A model generated the notes under the pieces. It was not told the origin of the DNA and did no database searches. It was given only the letters and a program-made list of their open reading frames with translations. A stretch of 64,000 bases of DNA, taken from assembly GCF_000373565.1 (NCBI RefSeq), contig NZ_KB891850.1, positions 186,001 to 250,000 of the forward strand. Direction: 5' to 3'. Made by a program: the position numbers and the translations under genes. This DNA is from Streptomyces sp. HmicA12 (GTDB lineage Bacteria > Actinomycetota > Actinomycetes > Streptomycetales > Streptomycetaceae). Numbering within the stretch: the stretch's first letter is position 1; each line of letters starts with the position of its first letter. This document shows, in pieces, positions 25,570 through 34,600 of this stretch.

Positions 25570-26718
25570 TCACTCCGCCGACGGCGCCCCCGCCGCGGCG
25601 TACCCCGTGTCGCCGCCCGACATCGCCCCGCTCGGCAGCTCCGGCGCCCGGTAGCCCGACATCGCCCCGGCGCCCGGGTCCGGCCGGACCGCCCCGAGCA
25701 GCGGGTTCGCCGCGATCGGGGAGACCTTGACCCGGGCCCCGGGGCGCGGCGCCTGCACCACCATGCCGTCGCCGAGGTACATCGCCACATGCGTGGCCTT
25801 CGGGAAGTACACGACCAGGTCGCCCGGCCGCAGCTCGCTCAGCGGCACCCGCGGCAGCTGCGCCCACTGCTCCTGCGAGGTCCGCGGGATCGTCCGCCCC
25901 GCGTGCGTCCAGGCCTGTGACGTCAGCCCCGAGCAGTCGAAGGACTTCGGTCCCTCCGCTCCCCACACGTACGGCTTCCCGATCTGCCGGACGGCATAGG
26001 CGAGGGCGTCGTCCCCGGCCTTCGAGGGCGCACGCCCGGTCGAGCTCAGCGCGCCCGAGGCCATGAACGACCGCTGCGCGTCGGCCGTTCCGGCGCTCTC
26101 CAGGCGGGCCAGCGCGGAGAGCTGGTCGGAGCTGAGCGAGGCGAGCAGCTCCTCGACCTCCTTCAGACGGGCCTGGACCGAGTCCCGGTCCTTCTTCTGC
26201 CGGTCGGCGAGCCGCATCTGCCCGTCCAGCGCGGCCCGCGCCTTCGTGGCCAGGTCGTCGGCCTTCCGCTCGCCGCGCACCAGCCGGTCGACGGTCGCCT
26301 CCTGCTCGCGCGCGGCCCGCCGGATCACGTGCCCCTGGTCGATCGCGTGCTCCGGATCGCGGGACAGGAACAGCCGCACGTACGGAGAGATCTCGCTGTG
26401 CCCCTGGTACTGCTGGCGCGCGAGCCGCCCCGCCGCGGCCCGGCTGCCGTGCAGGGCGCCGCGCGCCCTGGCCAGCTCACCGCCCAGGGACTCGGCCTCC
26501 TTGCGGCGCTCCTTGAGCCGATCGGCGGTCGCGTTGTACGTCTCGGTGGCCTCCTCGGCCTGCTGGTACAGCCTCTGAAGGTCCGTCAGAAGCTCACCGA
26601 CGGACCGCTCGCCGCCGTCGCCCGGCCCCGGCTCGGGCGCGGCCCCCGCGGGTACCGGCGCGAGCAGCGCCCCCGCGACGGCCGCCGTGCACACCCAGCG
26701 GATCAACCTGCCTGACAC
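25570..26718 (-). CDS. Secreted NlpC/P60 peptidoglycan hydrolase
   Basis: This cell-wall endopeptidase has 382 aa. The GTG at 26718 is preceded by GGAGG with 7-base spacing, and a signal peptide follows (LIRWVCTAAVAGALLAPVPA, cleavage near GAA). Residues about 40-230 form a long coiled coil (LYQQAEEATETYNATADRLK and later heptads). The C-terminal NlpC/P60 domain has the catalytic Cys in SFDCSGLTSQAW and the His in THVAMYLG. The C-tail repeats GAMSG. Coiled-coil plus NlpC/P60 enzymes of this RipA-like kind cleave stem peptides during cell separation. It is probably core genome, convergent with the cluster exporter. Confidence 0.93.
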   Translation of the reverse strand: MSGRLIRWVCTAAVAGALLAPVPAGAAPEPGPGDGGERSVGELLTDLQRLYQQAEEATETYNATADRLKERRKEAESLGGELARARGALHGSRAAAGRLARQQYQGHSEISPYVRLFLSRDPEHAIDQGHVIRRAAREQEATVDRLVRGERKADDLATKARAALDGQMRLADRQKKDRDSVQARLKEVEELLASLSSDQLSALARLESAGTADAQRSFMASGALSSTGRAPSKAGDDALAYAVRQIGKPYVWGAEGPKSFDCSGLTSQAWTHAGRTIPRTSQEQWAQLPRVPLSELRPGDLVVYFPKATHVAMYLGDGMVVQAPRPGARVKVSPIAANPLLGAVRPDPGAGAMSGYRAPELPSGAMSGGDTGYAAAGAPSAE

Positions 26719-26856
26719 CTCGTCACCTCCGGTGCGGGCAGCCCCGGCGCCTGCCCGCACCGTGAACATGAACAGACAGCCACCTCGTCCGCCCGGAGGG
26801 CTGCGCGACTCGGCCCAACTCCTCCATCCCTTGGAGGGGCCCCCGGCGAGCCGCCT

Positions 26857-27147
26857 TTACGCGGATGCGTCCGGGCCGCCCGCCCGGTTCCTCTTCGACC
26901 ACGGCCACTTCACGGAGCGCTCCACGGTGCCGTCCGGCCGGTACACGTACCGCCACTTCACGAACCGCACGGCCTTCCCGCCGGGCACGGGCTCGCGCAC
27001 GTACACGAGCGAGGTGTCGGGCCCGCCGGCCGGATCCGGCACCGGCACCCTGTACACCTTGGGCGGATTGCCGGTGGCTGTGGTGAACACGGGAAGGCTG
27101 CGCCCGTCGAGGGGGCCGCCGACAAACGGGATGTCTTCGCTCTTCAC
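26857..27147 (-). CDS. Conserved small protein of unknown function
   Basis: This 96-aa protein begins at GTG 27147 (VKSEDIPFVGGPLDGRSLPV) and is rich in Pro, Tyr, Trp and Lys. The segments PKVYRVPVPDP, RFVKWRYVYRPDGTVERSV and KWPWSKRN look like a small beta-barrel or SH3-like fold. No signal peptide or membrane segment is present and I know no function. The ribosome site is weak. It lies 27 bases downstream of the TetR gene on the same strand, so it may belong to that operon. Confidence 0.65.
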   Translation of the reverse strand: MKSEDIPFVGGPLDGRSLPVFTTATGNPPKVYRVPVPDPAGGPDTSLVYVREPVPGGKAVRFVKWRYVYRPDGTVERSVKWPWSKRNRAGGPDASA

Positions 27148-27174
27148 GCTACAAGTAACGCACGTCCCCGCCGC

Positions 27175-27900
27175 TCACAGCAGGTGGGCCGCGTCGCTCA
27201 CCACCGGCAGCACCCGTCGGGCCAGTGCGCCGACGGGGCCGTCCGGGGTCTCCAGGACGAGGGCGTGGCGCACGACGTCCGCGGTCTGCGGGTCGCGGGC
27301 GGCGGTGGCCACGAGGACCGCCATGAACTGGTCGACGAGCCCGTCGCGCAGTGCGTCCAGCGGCGGCTGCTTCTCCTCGTCGAGCCAGATGAGCGAGGCC
27401 GCCTCCACCGCCGTGATCCACATGCGGACGGTCATCCGCAGTCGCGAGCCGGGCTCGGCGGCGGCGAGGTGGCTGAGGATGTGGTCGGCCGCGGCCCGCC
27501 GCACCCCGTCCACGATCGCCGTCGTGCGGGAGGTCTCGACGACGCTGCCGCCCTGCAGCAGTGCCGCGAACCCCATGTCGTGCTGGTCGACGAAGGCGAG
27601 GTAGCGGTCGAGCGCGCGGGCCAGCCGGGTGGTGAGGGGGCCCTCCGGCGGCTCGGCGAAGCACTGTTCCAGCTCGTCGGCGGCGGACCGCAGCGCGGCC
27701 TCGTACAGCTGCTGCTTGCCGCCGGGGAAGTAGCGGTAGACCAGGGGGCGGGAGACGCCCGCGGCCTCCGCCACGTCGTCGAGGGAGACCTCCTCCGGCG
27801 CCCGGTGCGCGAACAACGACAGTGCCGCTTCGAGGAGTTGTGCCCGCCGCTCCTCGACGCTGAGCCGTCGGTAGGCGGGCGTACCGGTTGCCGAGGTCAT
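27175..27900 (-). CDS. TetR-family transcriptional repressor
   Basis: This 241-aa regulator has a standard N-terminal TetR HTH: RRAQLLEAALSLFAHR, VSLDDVAEAAGVSRPLVYRYF and GGKQQLYEAALR. The C-terminal ligand domain is helical and ends in ARRVLPVVSDAAHLL. The start is ATG 27900; no clear ribosome site precedes it, so coupling to the upstream AurF-like gene (35-base gap) is likely. It probably represses the flanking diiron genes. A perfect GCAAGGG/CCCTTGC inverted repeat stands in their shared promoter region. Confidence 0.88.
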   Translation of the reverse strand: MTSATGTPAYRRLSVEERRAQLLEAALSLFAHRAPEEVSLDDVAEAAGVSRPLVYRYFPGGKQQLYEAALRSAADELEQCFAEPPEGPLTTRLARALDRYLAFVDQHDMGFAALLQGGSVVETSRTTAIVDGVRRAAADHILSHLAAAEPGSRLRMTVRMWITAVEAASLIWLDEEKQPPLDALRDGLVDQFMAVLVATAARDPQTADVVRHALVLETPDGPVGALARRVLPVVSDAAHLL

Positions 27901-27935
27901 GTCCGGCAGCGTAACCGGCCTGTCCGCGGGAGTCC

Positions 27936-28874
27936 TCAGGCCAGCAGCCCCGACGACCGCCACATCTGCCGCCCGACCCCGCGCAGCACCCCGATGTCGT
28001 CCAGGAAGTCGGTCAGCCGCTTCGCGCCGGTCTGCATGATCTCCCGGCGGTGGCCGGACGCCTTGACCTGGGCCATGGCCTCCTTCTTGTCCAGGCCGAC
28101 GCTCGGGTAGACCTCGGGGTTGATGAAGGCGACCGAGAAGACGCGGGCGAACTCGCCCGAGGTGAGCCGCGTGAACTCCCGCGACCACCTGGGGGCGGTC
28201 ACCATCTGGCGCCGCAACTCCTCACGCGCGTACCGGACATGGCGGGCCTCCTCGACGACGTGGATGCGCGTCACGCCGCGGACCAGCGTCTGCACCCGCT
28301 CGTCCGGGAACGTGAGGCGCTGCATCCAGTCCAGGATCTCCTCGCCGAGCAGCGTCGCCGTGAACGAGCCCGGGGTGGTGGAGATGGTCTTGAACAGGCG
28401 GCCCAGGTGGTGGTGGACGGGCGCCACCGGGTAGTGCGGGGTGCCGCCGCGCGTGATCAGGCGGGCGAACATCTTGGAGTGCCGGCACTCGTCCTCGATC
28501 TCGGTGAGGGCGTACCGGACGTGGGCGCTCGTCGCCGCCTTGTCGTACACGTGCCGCACGAGCAGCTGCATCAGGATCAGCTCGAACCAGATGCCGAGCG
28601 AGGCGAGCGCCGCCGCCTCGTGCTGCGAGAGTTTGATCCGCTGTTCCTCGCTCATCCGCTTCCACAGCGGGGTGTCGTACAGCGACACCAGCTCCGGCGG
28701 CCAGAACCACTTGCCCTCCTCGAAGGGCGCGTCCCAGTCCAGCTCCTTGTCCGGGTCGAAGGAGTGCTTGGCGGAAGAGTCGAGCAGCCGCTCGGCCACC
28801 TGCTCCCGGTCCTTGAGCAGACCGAGCGCGTCCCGCAGCCCTTCGACCGCGTCGGCTTCCGTCATGGTCGTCAT
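27936..28874 (-). CDS. AurF-like diiron oxygenase
   Basis: This 312-aa all-helical protein carries the carboxylate/His motifs of the AurF (p-aminobenzoate N-oxygenase) group of diiron oxygenases: a Glu in LGIWFELILMQLLVRHV, EDECRHSKMF, LLGEEILDW and VVEEARHVRYA. Such enzymes oxidise amines or activate O2 on other substrates. ATG 28874 follows GGGGAG at 6 bases. It is divergent from a second ferritin-like gene and followed by a TetR gene. There is no biosynthetic neighbour, so a housekeeping or stress role is as likely as natural-product chemistry. Confidence 0.82.
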   Translation of the reverse strand: MTTMTEADAVEGLRDALGLLKDREQVAERLLDSSAKHSFDPDKELDWDAPFEEGKWFWPPELVSLYDTPLWKRMSEEQRIKLSQHEAAALASLGIWFELILMQLLVRHVYDKAATSAHVRYALTEIEDECRHSKMFARLITRGGTPHYPVAPVHHHLGRLFKTISTTPGSFTATLLGEEILDWMQRLTFPDERVQTLVRGVTRIHVVEEARHVRYAREELRRQMVTAPRWSREFTRLTSGEFARVFSVAFINPEVYPSVGLDKKEAMAQVKASGHRREIMQTGAKRLTDFLDDIGVLRGVGRQMWRSSGLLA

Positions 28875-28964
28875 CGCTGACTCCCCATCGCTGTAGAAGA
28901 GTTGGTGGCCGCGAGGCTTACCGGCGGTCACATCTGTCCCTCGTTCTTATGAGACTGCGTGTCA

Positions 28965-28985
28965 GCAAGGGCGTCAATCCCTTGC
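28965..28985. promoter_or_regulatory. Inverted repeat GCAAGGG-N7-CCCTTGC, candidate TetR operator
   Basis: The perfect arms are 28965-28971 and 28979-28985, between the divergent AurF-like and ferritin-like genes. Arm length and spacing suit a TetR dimer. Binding by the nearby TetR protein is inferred. Confidence 0.5.
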
Positions 28986-29031
28986 GCACGACTTGTTGAC
29001 CCCGCGTCTACCACCGTGTGAGCCTGCCGGT

Positions 29032-30138
29032 ATGTCGACCCATGAGCTGTACACCAAGGCCGTGGACGAGCCCAACTGGCAGATACCGTCGGCCAGTTCG
29101 GCCCGTCTCAGCTGGGAATACGACGACGGACGCGACCGCCTCCTGTCCCTGTACCAGAAGGGCAAGGACAAGCAGTGGGACGGCGCCAAGCGCATCGACT
29201 GGGATCTTGAGGTCGATCCGTACGATCCCCTCGGCACTCCCGACGAGTCGATGTCCCTGTACGGAACGCCGCACTGGGCGAAGATGACCGACAAGGACAA
29301 GGGCGAGCTGCGCAAGCACTACACCTCGTGGCAGTTCAGCCAGTTCCTGCACGGCGAGCAGGGCGCGATGGTGTGCGCGGCGCGCATCGTCGAGTCCGTC
29401 CCCGACCTCGACGCCAAGTTCTACTCGGCGACGCAGACCATGGACGAGGCGCGGCACGCGGAGATCTACGGCCGCTTCCTCCACGAGAAGATCGGGATGC
29501 TGTACCCGATCAACGACAACCTCCAGGCCCTCCTCGGCGACACCCTGCGCGACTCCCGCTGGGACATGCCCTACCTGGGCATGCAAGTCCTCATCGAGGG
29601 GCTGGCGTTGGCGGCGTTCGGCATGATCCGCGACACCACGGACAAGCCGCTGCCCAAGCAGATCCTCGCCTACGTGATGCAGGACGAGGCCCGCCACGTC
29701 GCCTTCGGCCGCATGGCGCTGCGCGACTACTACAGGCAGCTGACCGACGCCGAACTGCGCGAGCGCGAGGAGTTCGTCATCGAGGGCTGCTACCTGATGC
29801 GCGACCGGCTGCGCGGGGTGGAGGTCCTGGAGAACTTCGGCATCCCGAAGGCGCAGGCCGAGGAGTACAGCGAGCAGTCCGAATTCCTCGCCCTGTTCCG
29901 CCAGTTGCTGTTCTCCCGCATCGTCCCGTGCGTCAAGGACATCGGCCTGTGGGGCAAGCGCCTCCAGCAGGCCTACGTCGACATGGGCGTCTTCGAGATG
30001 GGCGACTCGAACCTGGACCTGCTGATGGCCCAGGACGAGGAGATCGCGGAGAAGCTGGACGCGGAGCGGTTCGCGGCGGAGGAGCACGAGCGGGTGGCCG
30101 AGGTGGACGCGGCGATCCGCGAGGGCTCGGCCGGCTGA
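29032..30138 (+). CDS. Ferritin-like diiron protein
   Basis: This 368-aa helical protein has paired carboxylate motifs of the ferritin-like superfamily: FLHGEQGAMVCAARIVE, TMDEARHAEIYGRF, VLIEGLALAAFGM and MQDEARHVAFGRM. Two ExxH motifs and two isolated Glu residues can bind two irons. The sequence differs from ribonucleotide reductase R2 and from ferritin proper, and the substrate is unknown. The start is ATG 29032, with only a weak GAG upstream. It is divergent from the AurF-like gene, so the pair is probably co-regulated through the shared inverted repeat. Confidence 0.8.
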   Translation: MSTHELYTKAVDEPNWQIPSASSARLSWEYDDGRDRLLSLYQKGKDKQWDGAKRIDWDLEVDPYDPLGTPDESMSLYGTPHWAKMTDKDKGELRKHYTSWQFSQFLHGEQGAMVCAARIVESVPDLDAKFYSATQTMDEARHAEIYGRFLHEKIGMLYPINDNLQALLGDTLRDSRWDMPYLGMQVLIEGLALAAFGMIRDTTDKPLPKQILAYVMQDEARHVAFGRMALRDYYRQLTDAELREREEFVIEGCYLMRDRLRGVEVLENFGIPKAQAEEYSEQSEFLALFRQLLFSRIVPCVKDIGLWGKRLQQAYVDMGVFEMGDSNLDLLMAQDEEIAEKLDAERFAAEEHERVAEVDAAIREGSAG

Positions 30139-30149
30139 AGGACAGGTGC

Positions 30150-30176
30150 CCGGCCGGGAATCGGGGGCCCGGCCGG
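30150..30176 (+). terminator. Hairpin after the ferritin-like gene
   Basis: CCGGCCGGG (30150-30158) pairs with CCCGGCCGG (30168-30176) around a 9-nt loop, shortly after the stop codon. Confidence 0.6.
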
Positions 30177-30313
30177 ACCGCCCCGGCCGGGGAGCGCTGG
30201 TTCCCGGTCTTCCGCGGGCCGGTGTTCGCCCTGTGACGCGCCGGAGGCCCGGCTGAGCCGCCGTGAGCCGTTGGCCGTCCCGGGATCGCCTCGTATGGAG
30301 TAGCGTTTCGGCC

Positions 30314-31168
30314 GTGTCCACGCCACCTCCGCCCCCGCCCCATCAGCCTCAGCAGCCGAATCCGTACGGCCGGCAGCCCGGCGCGTACGGCCAGCCGCAG
30401 CCGCAGTTCGGTCAGCCCGGCCCGTCCGGCTACGAGCAGCAGCCCGCGTACGGCCAGCCGCAGCAGCCGGCCTACCCGGGCTTCCCGCAGCAGGCAGGTG
30501 CCCCGTGGGGCGCGCCCCCGCCGCCGCCGAAGCGCCGGGTCGGCATGATCATCGGGATCGTGGCCGGTGTCGTGGCCATCCTCGTCATCGGGATCGGCGT
30601 CCTCGCGTACGTCGGCCTCAAGTCCGACGCCGGCTTCCCCGAGGCCGAGTACAAGCTGACGCTGCCCCAGAAGGTCCTCGACGAGAAGTACGAGCTGACC
30701 CAGGACCTGTCCGCCTCCAAGGGGCAGGCGCTGGAGGACGAGGCCGACGGCGCCTGGGACGCCAGGGACACGAAGGCCGTCATCGGGCAGTACGCGCTCG
30801 GCGGCGACCAGAACGAGGGCGTGCTCGTCATCTCCGGCATGTACGGCCGCTTCAAGAACACCGATGAAGCGCGCGACAACATGATGAAGGGCGCCGGGAC
30901 CGCCGACAACGCGACGGTCGCCGTCCAGCCGAAGGACTTCCACCCCGCGGGCACGGACGTGACCGTCACCTGCGAGGTGCTCACCCAGTCCGGTGGCGTC
31001 GGCAAGGTCACCATGCCGATGTGCGCCTGGGTCGACGACAACACCGGTGCCTCCGTCGGCGAGATCACCGTGGACACCGCCACCAAGGACCCGCAGGACA
31101 TCGACCTGGAGGCGGCCGCCGAGCGGGCAGCCAAGATCCGCGAGGAGATCAGGCAGCCGGTGGGCTGA
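30314..31168 (+). CDS. Membrane-anchored protein with Pro/Gln-rich N-terminus
   Basis: This 284-aa protein starts at GTG 30314. Residues 1-75 are Pro/Gln/Tyr-rich with PYGQPQ-like repeats, followed by KRR and one transmembrane helix (MIIGIVAGVVAILVIGIGVL). An extracytoplasmic domain of about 180 residues carries two Cys (VTCEVL and MCAWVDD), which could form a disulfide. A sequence TAGCGT lies only 10 bases before the GTG, so the mRNA may be nearly leaderless. The function is unknown; this layout is common in Streptomyces envelope proteins. It overlaps the convergent DUF3291 gene by 20 bases. Confidence 0.8.
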   Translation: MSTPPPPPPHQPQQPNPYGRQPGAYGQPQPQFGQPGPSGYEQQPAYGQPQQPAYPGFPQQAGAPWGAPPPPPKRRVGMIIGIVAGVVAILVIGIGVLAYVGLKSDAGFPEAEYKLTLPQKVLDEKYELTQDLSASKGQALEDEADGAWDARDTKAVIGQYALGGDQNEGVLVISGMYGRFKNTDEARDNMMKGAGTADNATVAVQPKDFHPAGTDVTVTCEVLTQSGGVGKVTMPMCAWVDDNTGASVGEITVDTATKDPQDIDLEAAAERAAKIREEIRQPVG

Positions 31169-31604
31169 AGGTCTTCCGCAGCGTGAAGGAGTAGGCCGTG
31201 GGGCCGTGCTCGCGCAGTCGCGTGAGCCGGTCCTCCGCCTCAGCGACGTCGGGCCGGTGCCCGGCGGGCACCCACCACAGCGCCGTCACCGCCTCGCTCA
31301 GCCGCTCGAAGAACTCCCGCCTGCGAGCCAGGAGTTCACGGTGCGTGCCCTGGTACATGAAGGCCTTGAGCGCGTCCACGTCGCGCCACACCGACATGTT
31401 CACCAGCAGCCACTTGTCGCCGAAGATCCGGATGTCGGTCGCGTCGCCCGTGTCGCCCTGCAGCCGCCACACGAAGCCGTCCGAGGCGTCGGCGACCGCG
31501 TTCACCGGATCCAGATTGTTCGTGAAGTCCTTGATCTCGGGGGCGTCGAGCGGTGCCGTGAGACGGCCTATGTTCACCTGTGCGAGCTGGTACGTCGTCG
31601 TCAT
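31149..31604 (-). CDS. DUF3291 family protein
   Basis: This 151-aa protein begins MTTTYQLAQVNIGRLTAPLD and contains the DUF3291 hallmarks DGFVWRLQGDTGD, LLVNMSVWRDVDALKAFMY, HRELLARRREFFE and ALWWVPAGHRP. The fold is a dimeric ferredoxin-like barrel related to antibiotic-biosynthesis monooxygenases, but no activity is known. ATG 31604 is preferred to ATG 31616; neither has a clear ribosome site. Confidence 0.85.
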   Translation of the reverse strand: MTTTYQLAQVNIGRLTAPLDAPEIKDFTNNLDPVNAVADASDGFVWRLQGDTGDATDIRIFGDKWLLVNMSVWRDVDALKAFMYQGTHRELLARRREFFERLSEAVTALWWVPAGHRPDVAEAEDRLTRLREHGPTAYSFTLRKTFSPPAA

Positions 31605-31684
31605 GATCGGGAACATAGACGGCCCGGGCCCGGCGGGGCAGGGCCATTTTGGACGCTCCCAGGAGGACCACTTCCGGAAATCGC

Positions 31685-33157
31685 TCAGGAACCGGACGAG
31701 TTGAGCACGGCCTCCATCACGGACCGGGCGATCGGCGCCGCGCTGCCGCCGCCGCTGATGTCCGCCCGGTCCGCCGACGCGTCCTCGACGACCACGGCCA
31801 CGGCCACCTGCGGCGTGGACGCGTCGGGGCCCTGCGCGTAGGAGATGAACCAGGCGTACGGGGTGCCCTCGTTGTTCACACCGTTCTGCGCGGTACCGGT
31901 CTTGCCGCCCACCGTCACGCCCGGGATCTGCGCGTTGGTGCCGGTGCCCTTGGTGACGACGTCGACCATCATCTGCTGGAGCTGGGTGGCGGTGTAGGCC
32001 GACATGACCTGCTGGTAGGTCTTGTTGTCGGTGGTCGACACCGTCGTGCCGTTGGCCTTCGTCGTCTTGTCGACCAGGTGCGGCTGCATCAGCGTCCCGC
32101 CGTTGGCGACGGCCGCCGACACCATCGCCATCTGCAGGGGCGTGGCGGCCGTGTCGAACTGGCCGATGGAGGAGAGCGCCAGCTGCGAGTCGTTCATGTC
32201 GGTGTCGAAGTTGGACTTGGCCGCCGTCATCGGGACCTTGATGCCGCTGTCGTTGAACCCGAAGTTCTCCGCCATCTTCACCATGTCGCCGAGCCCGACC
32301 TGCACACCGAGGTTGGCGAACACGGTGTTGCAGGAGACCCGCATCGCGTACTCCAGGGTGGCGTCCTCGCAGGCGGCGGACGAGGACTCGTTCGTCAGCT
32401 GCGTGGTGGTGCCCGGCAGGGTGTACGGCGACGGGGTGTCGGTGTCGGTGGTGATGCCGTTCACGACGTTGTTCTCCAGGACCGCCGCGGCCGTGACGAC
32501 CTTGAACGTCGAGCCCGGCGGATACGTCTGCCGGATCGCCCGGTTCAGCATCGGCTGGCTGGAGGCGGAGTTCAGCGCGTTCCAGGTGTCGACGTCCGAC
32601 TGGCCGGTGCCCGCGATGTCCCCGGGGTCGTACGACGGCGTGGAGACCAGGGCGAGGATCTTGCCGCTCGCCGGGTCGATCGCCGCCACGGCGCCCTTCT
32701 TGCCGCCGAGCCCGTCGTACGCGGCCTTCTGCGCGGCCGCGTTGATGGTGGTCTCGACGTCACCGCCCGCGTTCTGGAACCGGGAGACCTCGTTCCAGAA
32801 GGGGACCGTGGAGAGCATCGGATCGGTGCCGGAGAGCACGTCGTCCTCGGCGCTCTCCACGAACGTCGTGCCGTACGTCTGCGAGGCGTACCCGGTGACG
32901 GGCGAGTACAGCGGGCCGTTCTTGTACGTCCGCTCGTACTTGTACGACTCGCCGGTGTCCTTGGACCCGGTGATCGGCTTGCCCTGCACGAGGATGTCGC
33001 CGCGCGGCTGGTCGTAGCGCTGGATGGTCTCGCGCCTGTTCGCCGAGTTGTCGTCGAGCGACTGGGCCTGGAAGACCTGGATGCGGGCCGAGTTCAGCAG
33101 CAGCGCGATCAGCAGGACCAGGCAGAAGACCGAGGCGCGGCGGATGTACTTGGTCAC
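31685..33157 (-). CDS. Penicillin-binding protein 2 (class B transpeptidase)
   Basis: This 490-aa membrane-anchored DD-transpeptidase cross-links peptidoglycan with its SEDS partner. The N-terminal anchor is VFCLVLLIALLLNSARI, followed by the dimerisation-type domain. The transpeptidase motifs are S216-T-F-K219 in PPGSTFKVV, SCN in MRVSCNTVFAN and KTG in VGGKTGTAQN. The start GTG (33157) overlaps the TGA of the SEDS gene as GTGA, so the pair is translated together. It resembles the PbpA-type proteins paired with FtsW/RodA homologues in actinomycetes. No PknB or PstP gene follows, so this is probably not the pknB-locus copy. Confidence 0.93.
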   Translation of the reverse strand: MTKYIRRASVFCLVLLIALLLNSARIQVFQAQSLDDNSANRRETIQRYDQPRGDILVQGKPITGSKDTGESYKYERTYKNGPLYSPVTGYASQTYGTTFVESAEDDVLSGTDPMLSTVPFWNEVSRFQNAGGDVETTINAAAQKAAYDGLGGKKGAVAAIDPASGKILALVSTPSYDPGDIAGTGQSDVDTWNALNSASSQPMLNRAIRQTYPPGSTFKVVTAAAVLENNVVNGITTDTDTPSPYTLPGTTTQLTNESSSAACEDATLEYAMRVSCNTVFANLGVQVGLGDMVKMAENFGFNDSGIKVPMTAAKSNFDTDMNDSQLALSSIGQFDTAATPLQMAMVSAAVANGGTLMQPHLVDKTTKANGTTVSTTDNKTYQQVMSAYTATQLQQMMVDVVTKGTGTNAQIPGVTVGGKTGTAQNGVNNEGTPYAWFISYAQGPDASTPQVAVAVVVEDASADRADISGGGSAAPIARSVMEAVLNSSGS

Positions 33158-34560
33158 TTGGCGGCCTCCATGGCGTCCTCGGTCAGCAGCGCGCCACGGG
33201 CCGAGTCGCTGATCCGGACGAGGATCGCGATGATGATCCAGTTGGTGACGAGGGACGATCCGCCCTGCGCGAGGAACGGCATCGCCATGCCCGTCAGCGG
33301 GATGAGCCCCATCACGCCGCCCGCGATGACGAACACCTGCAGCGCGACGATCGAGGCGAGGCCGATCGCCAGCAGCCGTCCGAACGGGTCGCGCAGCGCG
33401 AGCCCCGCCCGGTAACCCCGCTCCACGAGCAGCGCGTAGAGCAGGAAGATCGCGGTGAGCCCGACCAGGCCCAGCTCCTCGCCCGCCGTCGCCAGGATGA
33501 AGTCCGACTTGGCGGCGAAGCCGATCAGGATCGAGTGCCCCATGCCGAGCCCGGTGCCGAGCATCCCGCCCCACGCGAACGCGAACAGCGACTGGGCGAG
33601 CTGGCTCGCGCCCTGACCCGCGTCGATGGAGGCGAACGGGTTCAGCCAGTCCTCGACCCGGCTGTGCACATGGGGCTCGAAGGAGCCGACGAGGACCGCT
33701 CCGACGGCGGCGAGCACGAGCCCGATCGCGATCCAGCTCCCGCGCCCCGTCGCGACGTAGAGCATCACGATGAAGAGCCCGAAGAAGAGCAGCGAGGTGC
33801 CCAGGTCGGTCTCCAGGACCAGCACGCCGACGCTCAGCAGCCAGATCACGAGGATCGGCGCGAACACGCGCATGGTCGGGAACTGGAACCGCCACACCTT
33901 CTTGCCCGTGTAGCGCAGGGCGTTGCGGTTGGCCGCGAGATAGCTCGCGAAGAAGATCGCGAGCAGGATCTTGGCGAACTCGCCGGGCTGGATGGAGAAG
34001 CTGCCGATCTGGATCCAGATCCGGGCGCCGTTCACGGCGGGGAAGAAGATCGGCAGGATCATCAGGATCAGCGCCGAGACCACCGACAGGTACGCGTACC
34101 GCTGCAGCACGCGGTGATCGCGCAGGAAGACCACGAAGAGGATGAACAGGCCGACGCCGAGCGTCGACCAGACCAGCTGGGTGGGCGCCGCCTCCGACCC
34201 CTCGGTCTCCAGGTCCAGGCGGTAGATGAGGACGAGCCCGAGACCGTTGAGGAGCACCGCGATCGGCAGCAGCAGCGGGTCCGCGTACGGGGCGCGGAAG
34301 CGGACCGCGAAGTGGGCGAGGAGCGCGAGCACCCCGAGTCCGGCACCGTAGCCGGCGGCGCCCGGCGGCACGCTCCCGTTCTTGGCGAGACCCACGTCGC
34401 AGTAGCCGTACACGCTGAACAGCACGGCCAGGACGATCAGGGCGAGTTCGGTGCCCCGGCGCTTGGGGACGCGAACGGCCGGGACCGCGGAGGCGGTCCC
34501 GGCCGTGCCCGACGATCCCGGGGCGCCTGCTGCGCCCGCCGATCCCGTTGTTCCGGTCAT
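33154..34560 (-). CDS. SEDS-family glycosyltransferase (FtsW/RodA-like)
   Basis: This 468-aa polytopic membrane protein of about 10-12 helices polymerises lipid II glycan strands in partnership with the downstream class B PBP. The signature regions are NGARIWIQIGSFSIQPGEFAK, the Asp of VLETDLGTSLLFF, the long loop with SRVEDWLNPF, GTGLGMGHSILIGFAAKSDFI and the end region PLTGMAMPFLAQGGSSL. An Ala/Gly/Thr-rich N-tail precedes the first helix. It is the first gene of a two-gene operon. Confidence 0.93.
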   Translation of the reverse strand: MTGTTGSAGAAGAPGSSGTAGTASAVPAVRVPKRRGTELALIVLAVLFSVYGYCDVGLAKNGSVPPGAAGYGAGLGVLALLAHFAVRFRAPYADPLLLPIAVLLNGLGLVLIYRLDLETEGSEAAPTQLVWSTLGVGLFILFVVFLRDHRVLQRYAYLSVVSALILMILPIFFPAVNGARIWIQIGSFSIQPGEFAKILLAIFFASYLAANRNALRYTGKKVWRFQFPTMRVFAPILVIWLLSVGVLVLETDLGTSLLFFGLFIVMLYVATGRGSWIAIGLVLAAVGAVLVGSFEPHVHSRVEDWLNPFASIDAGQGASQLAQSLFAFAWGGMLGTGLGMGHSILIGFAAKSDFILATAGEELGLVGLTAIFLLYALLVERGYRAGLALRDPFGRLLAIGLASIVALQVFVIAGGVMGLIPLTGMAMPFLAQGGSSLVTNWIIIAILVRISDSARGALLTEDAMEAAK

Positions 34561-34600
34561 GACCGGAACCTAGCAAGTTCGCCGGTGATATCTGGATATG

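Noticed and set aside
31685..34576. Single reading frame joining PBP2 with out-of-frame SEDS sequence, suggesting a fusion protein
   Set aside because: The upstream part is the wrong frame of the SEDS gene. The PBP2 has its own GTG start in a GTGA overlap with the SEDS stop.
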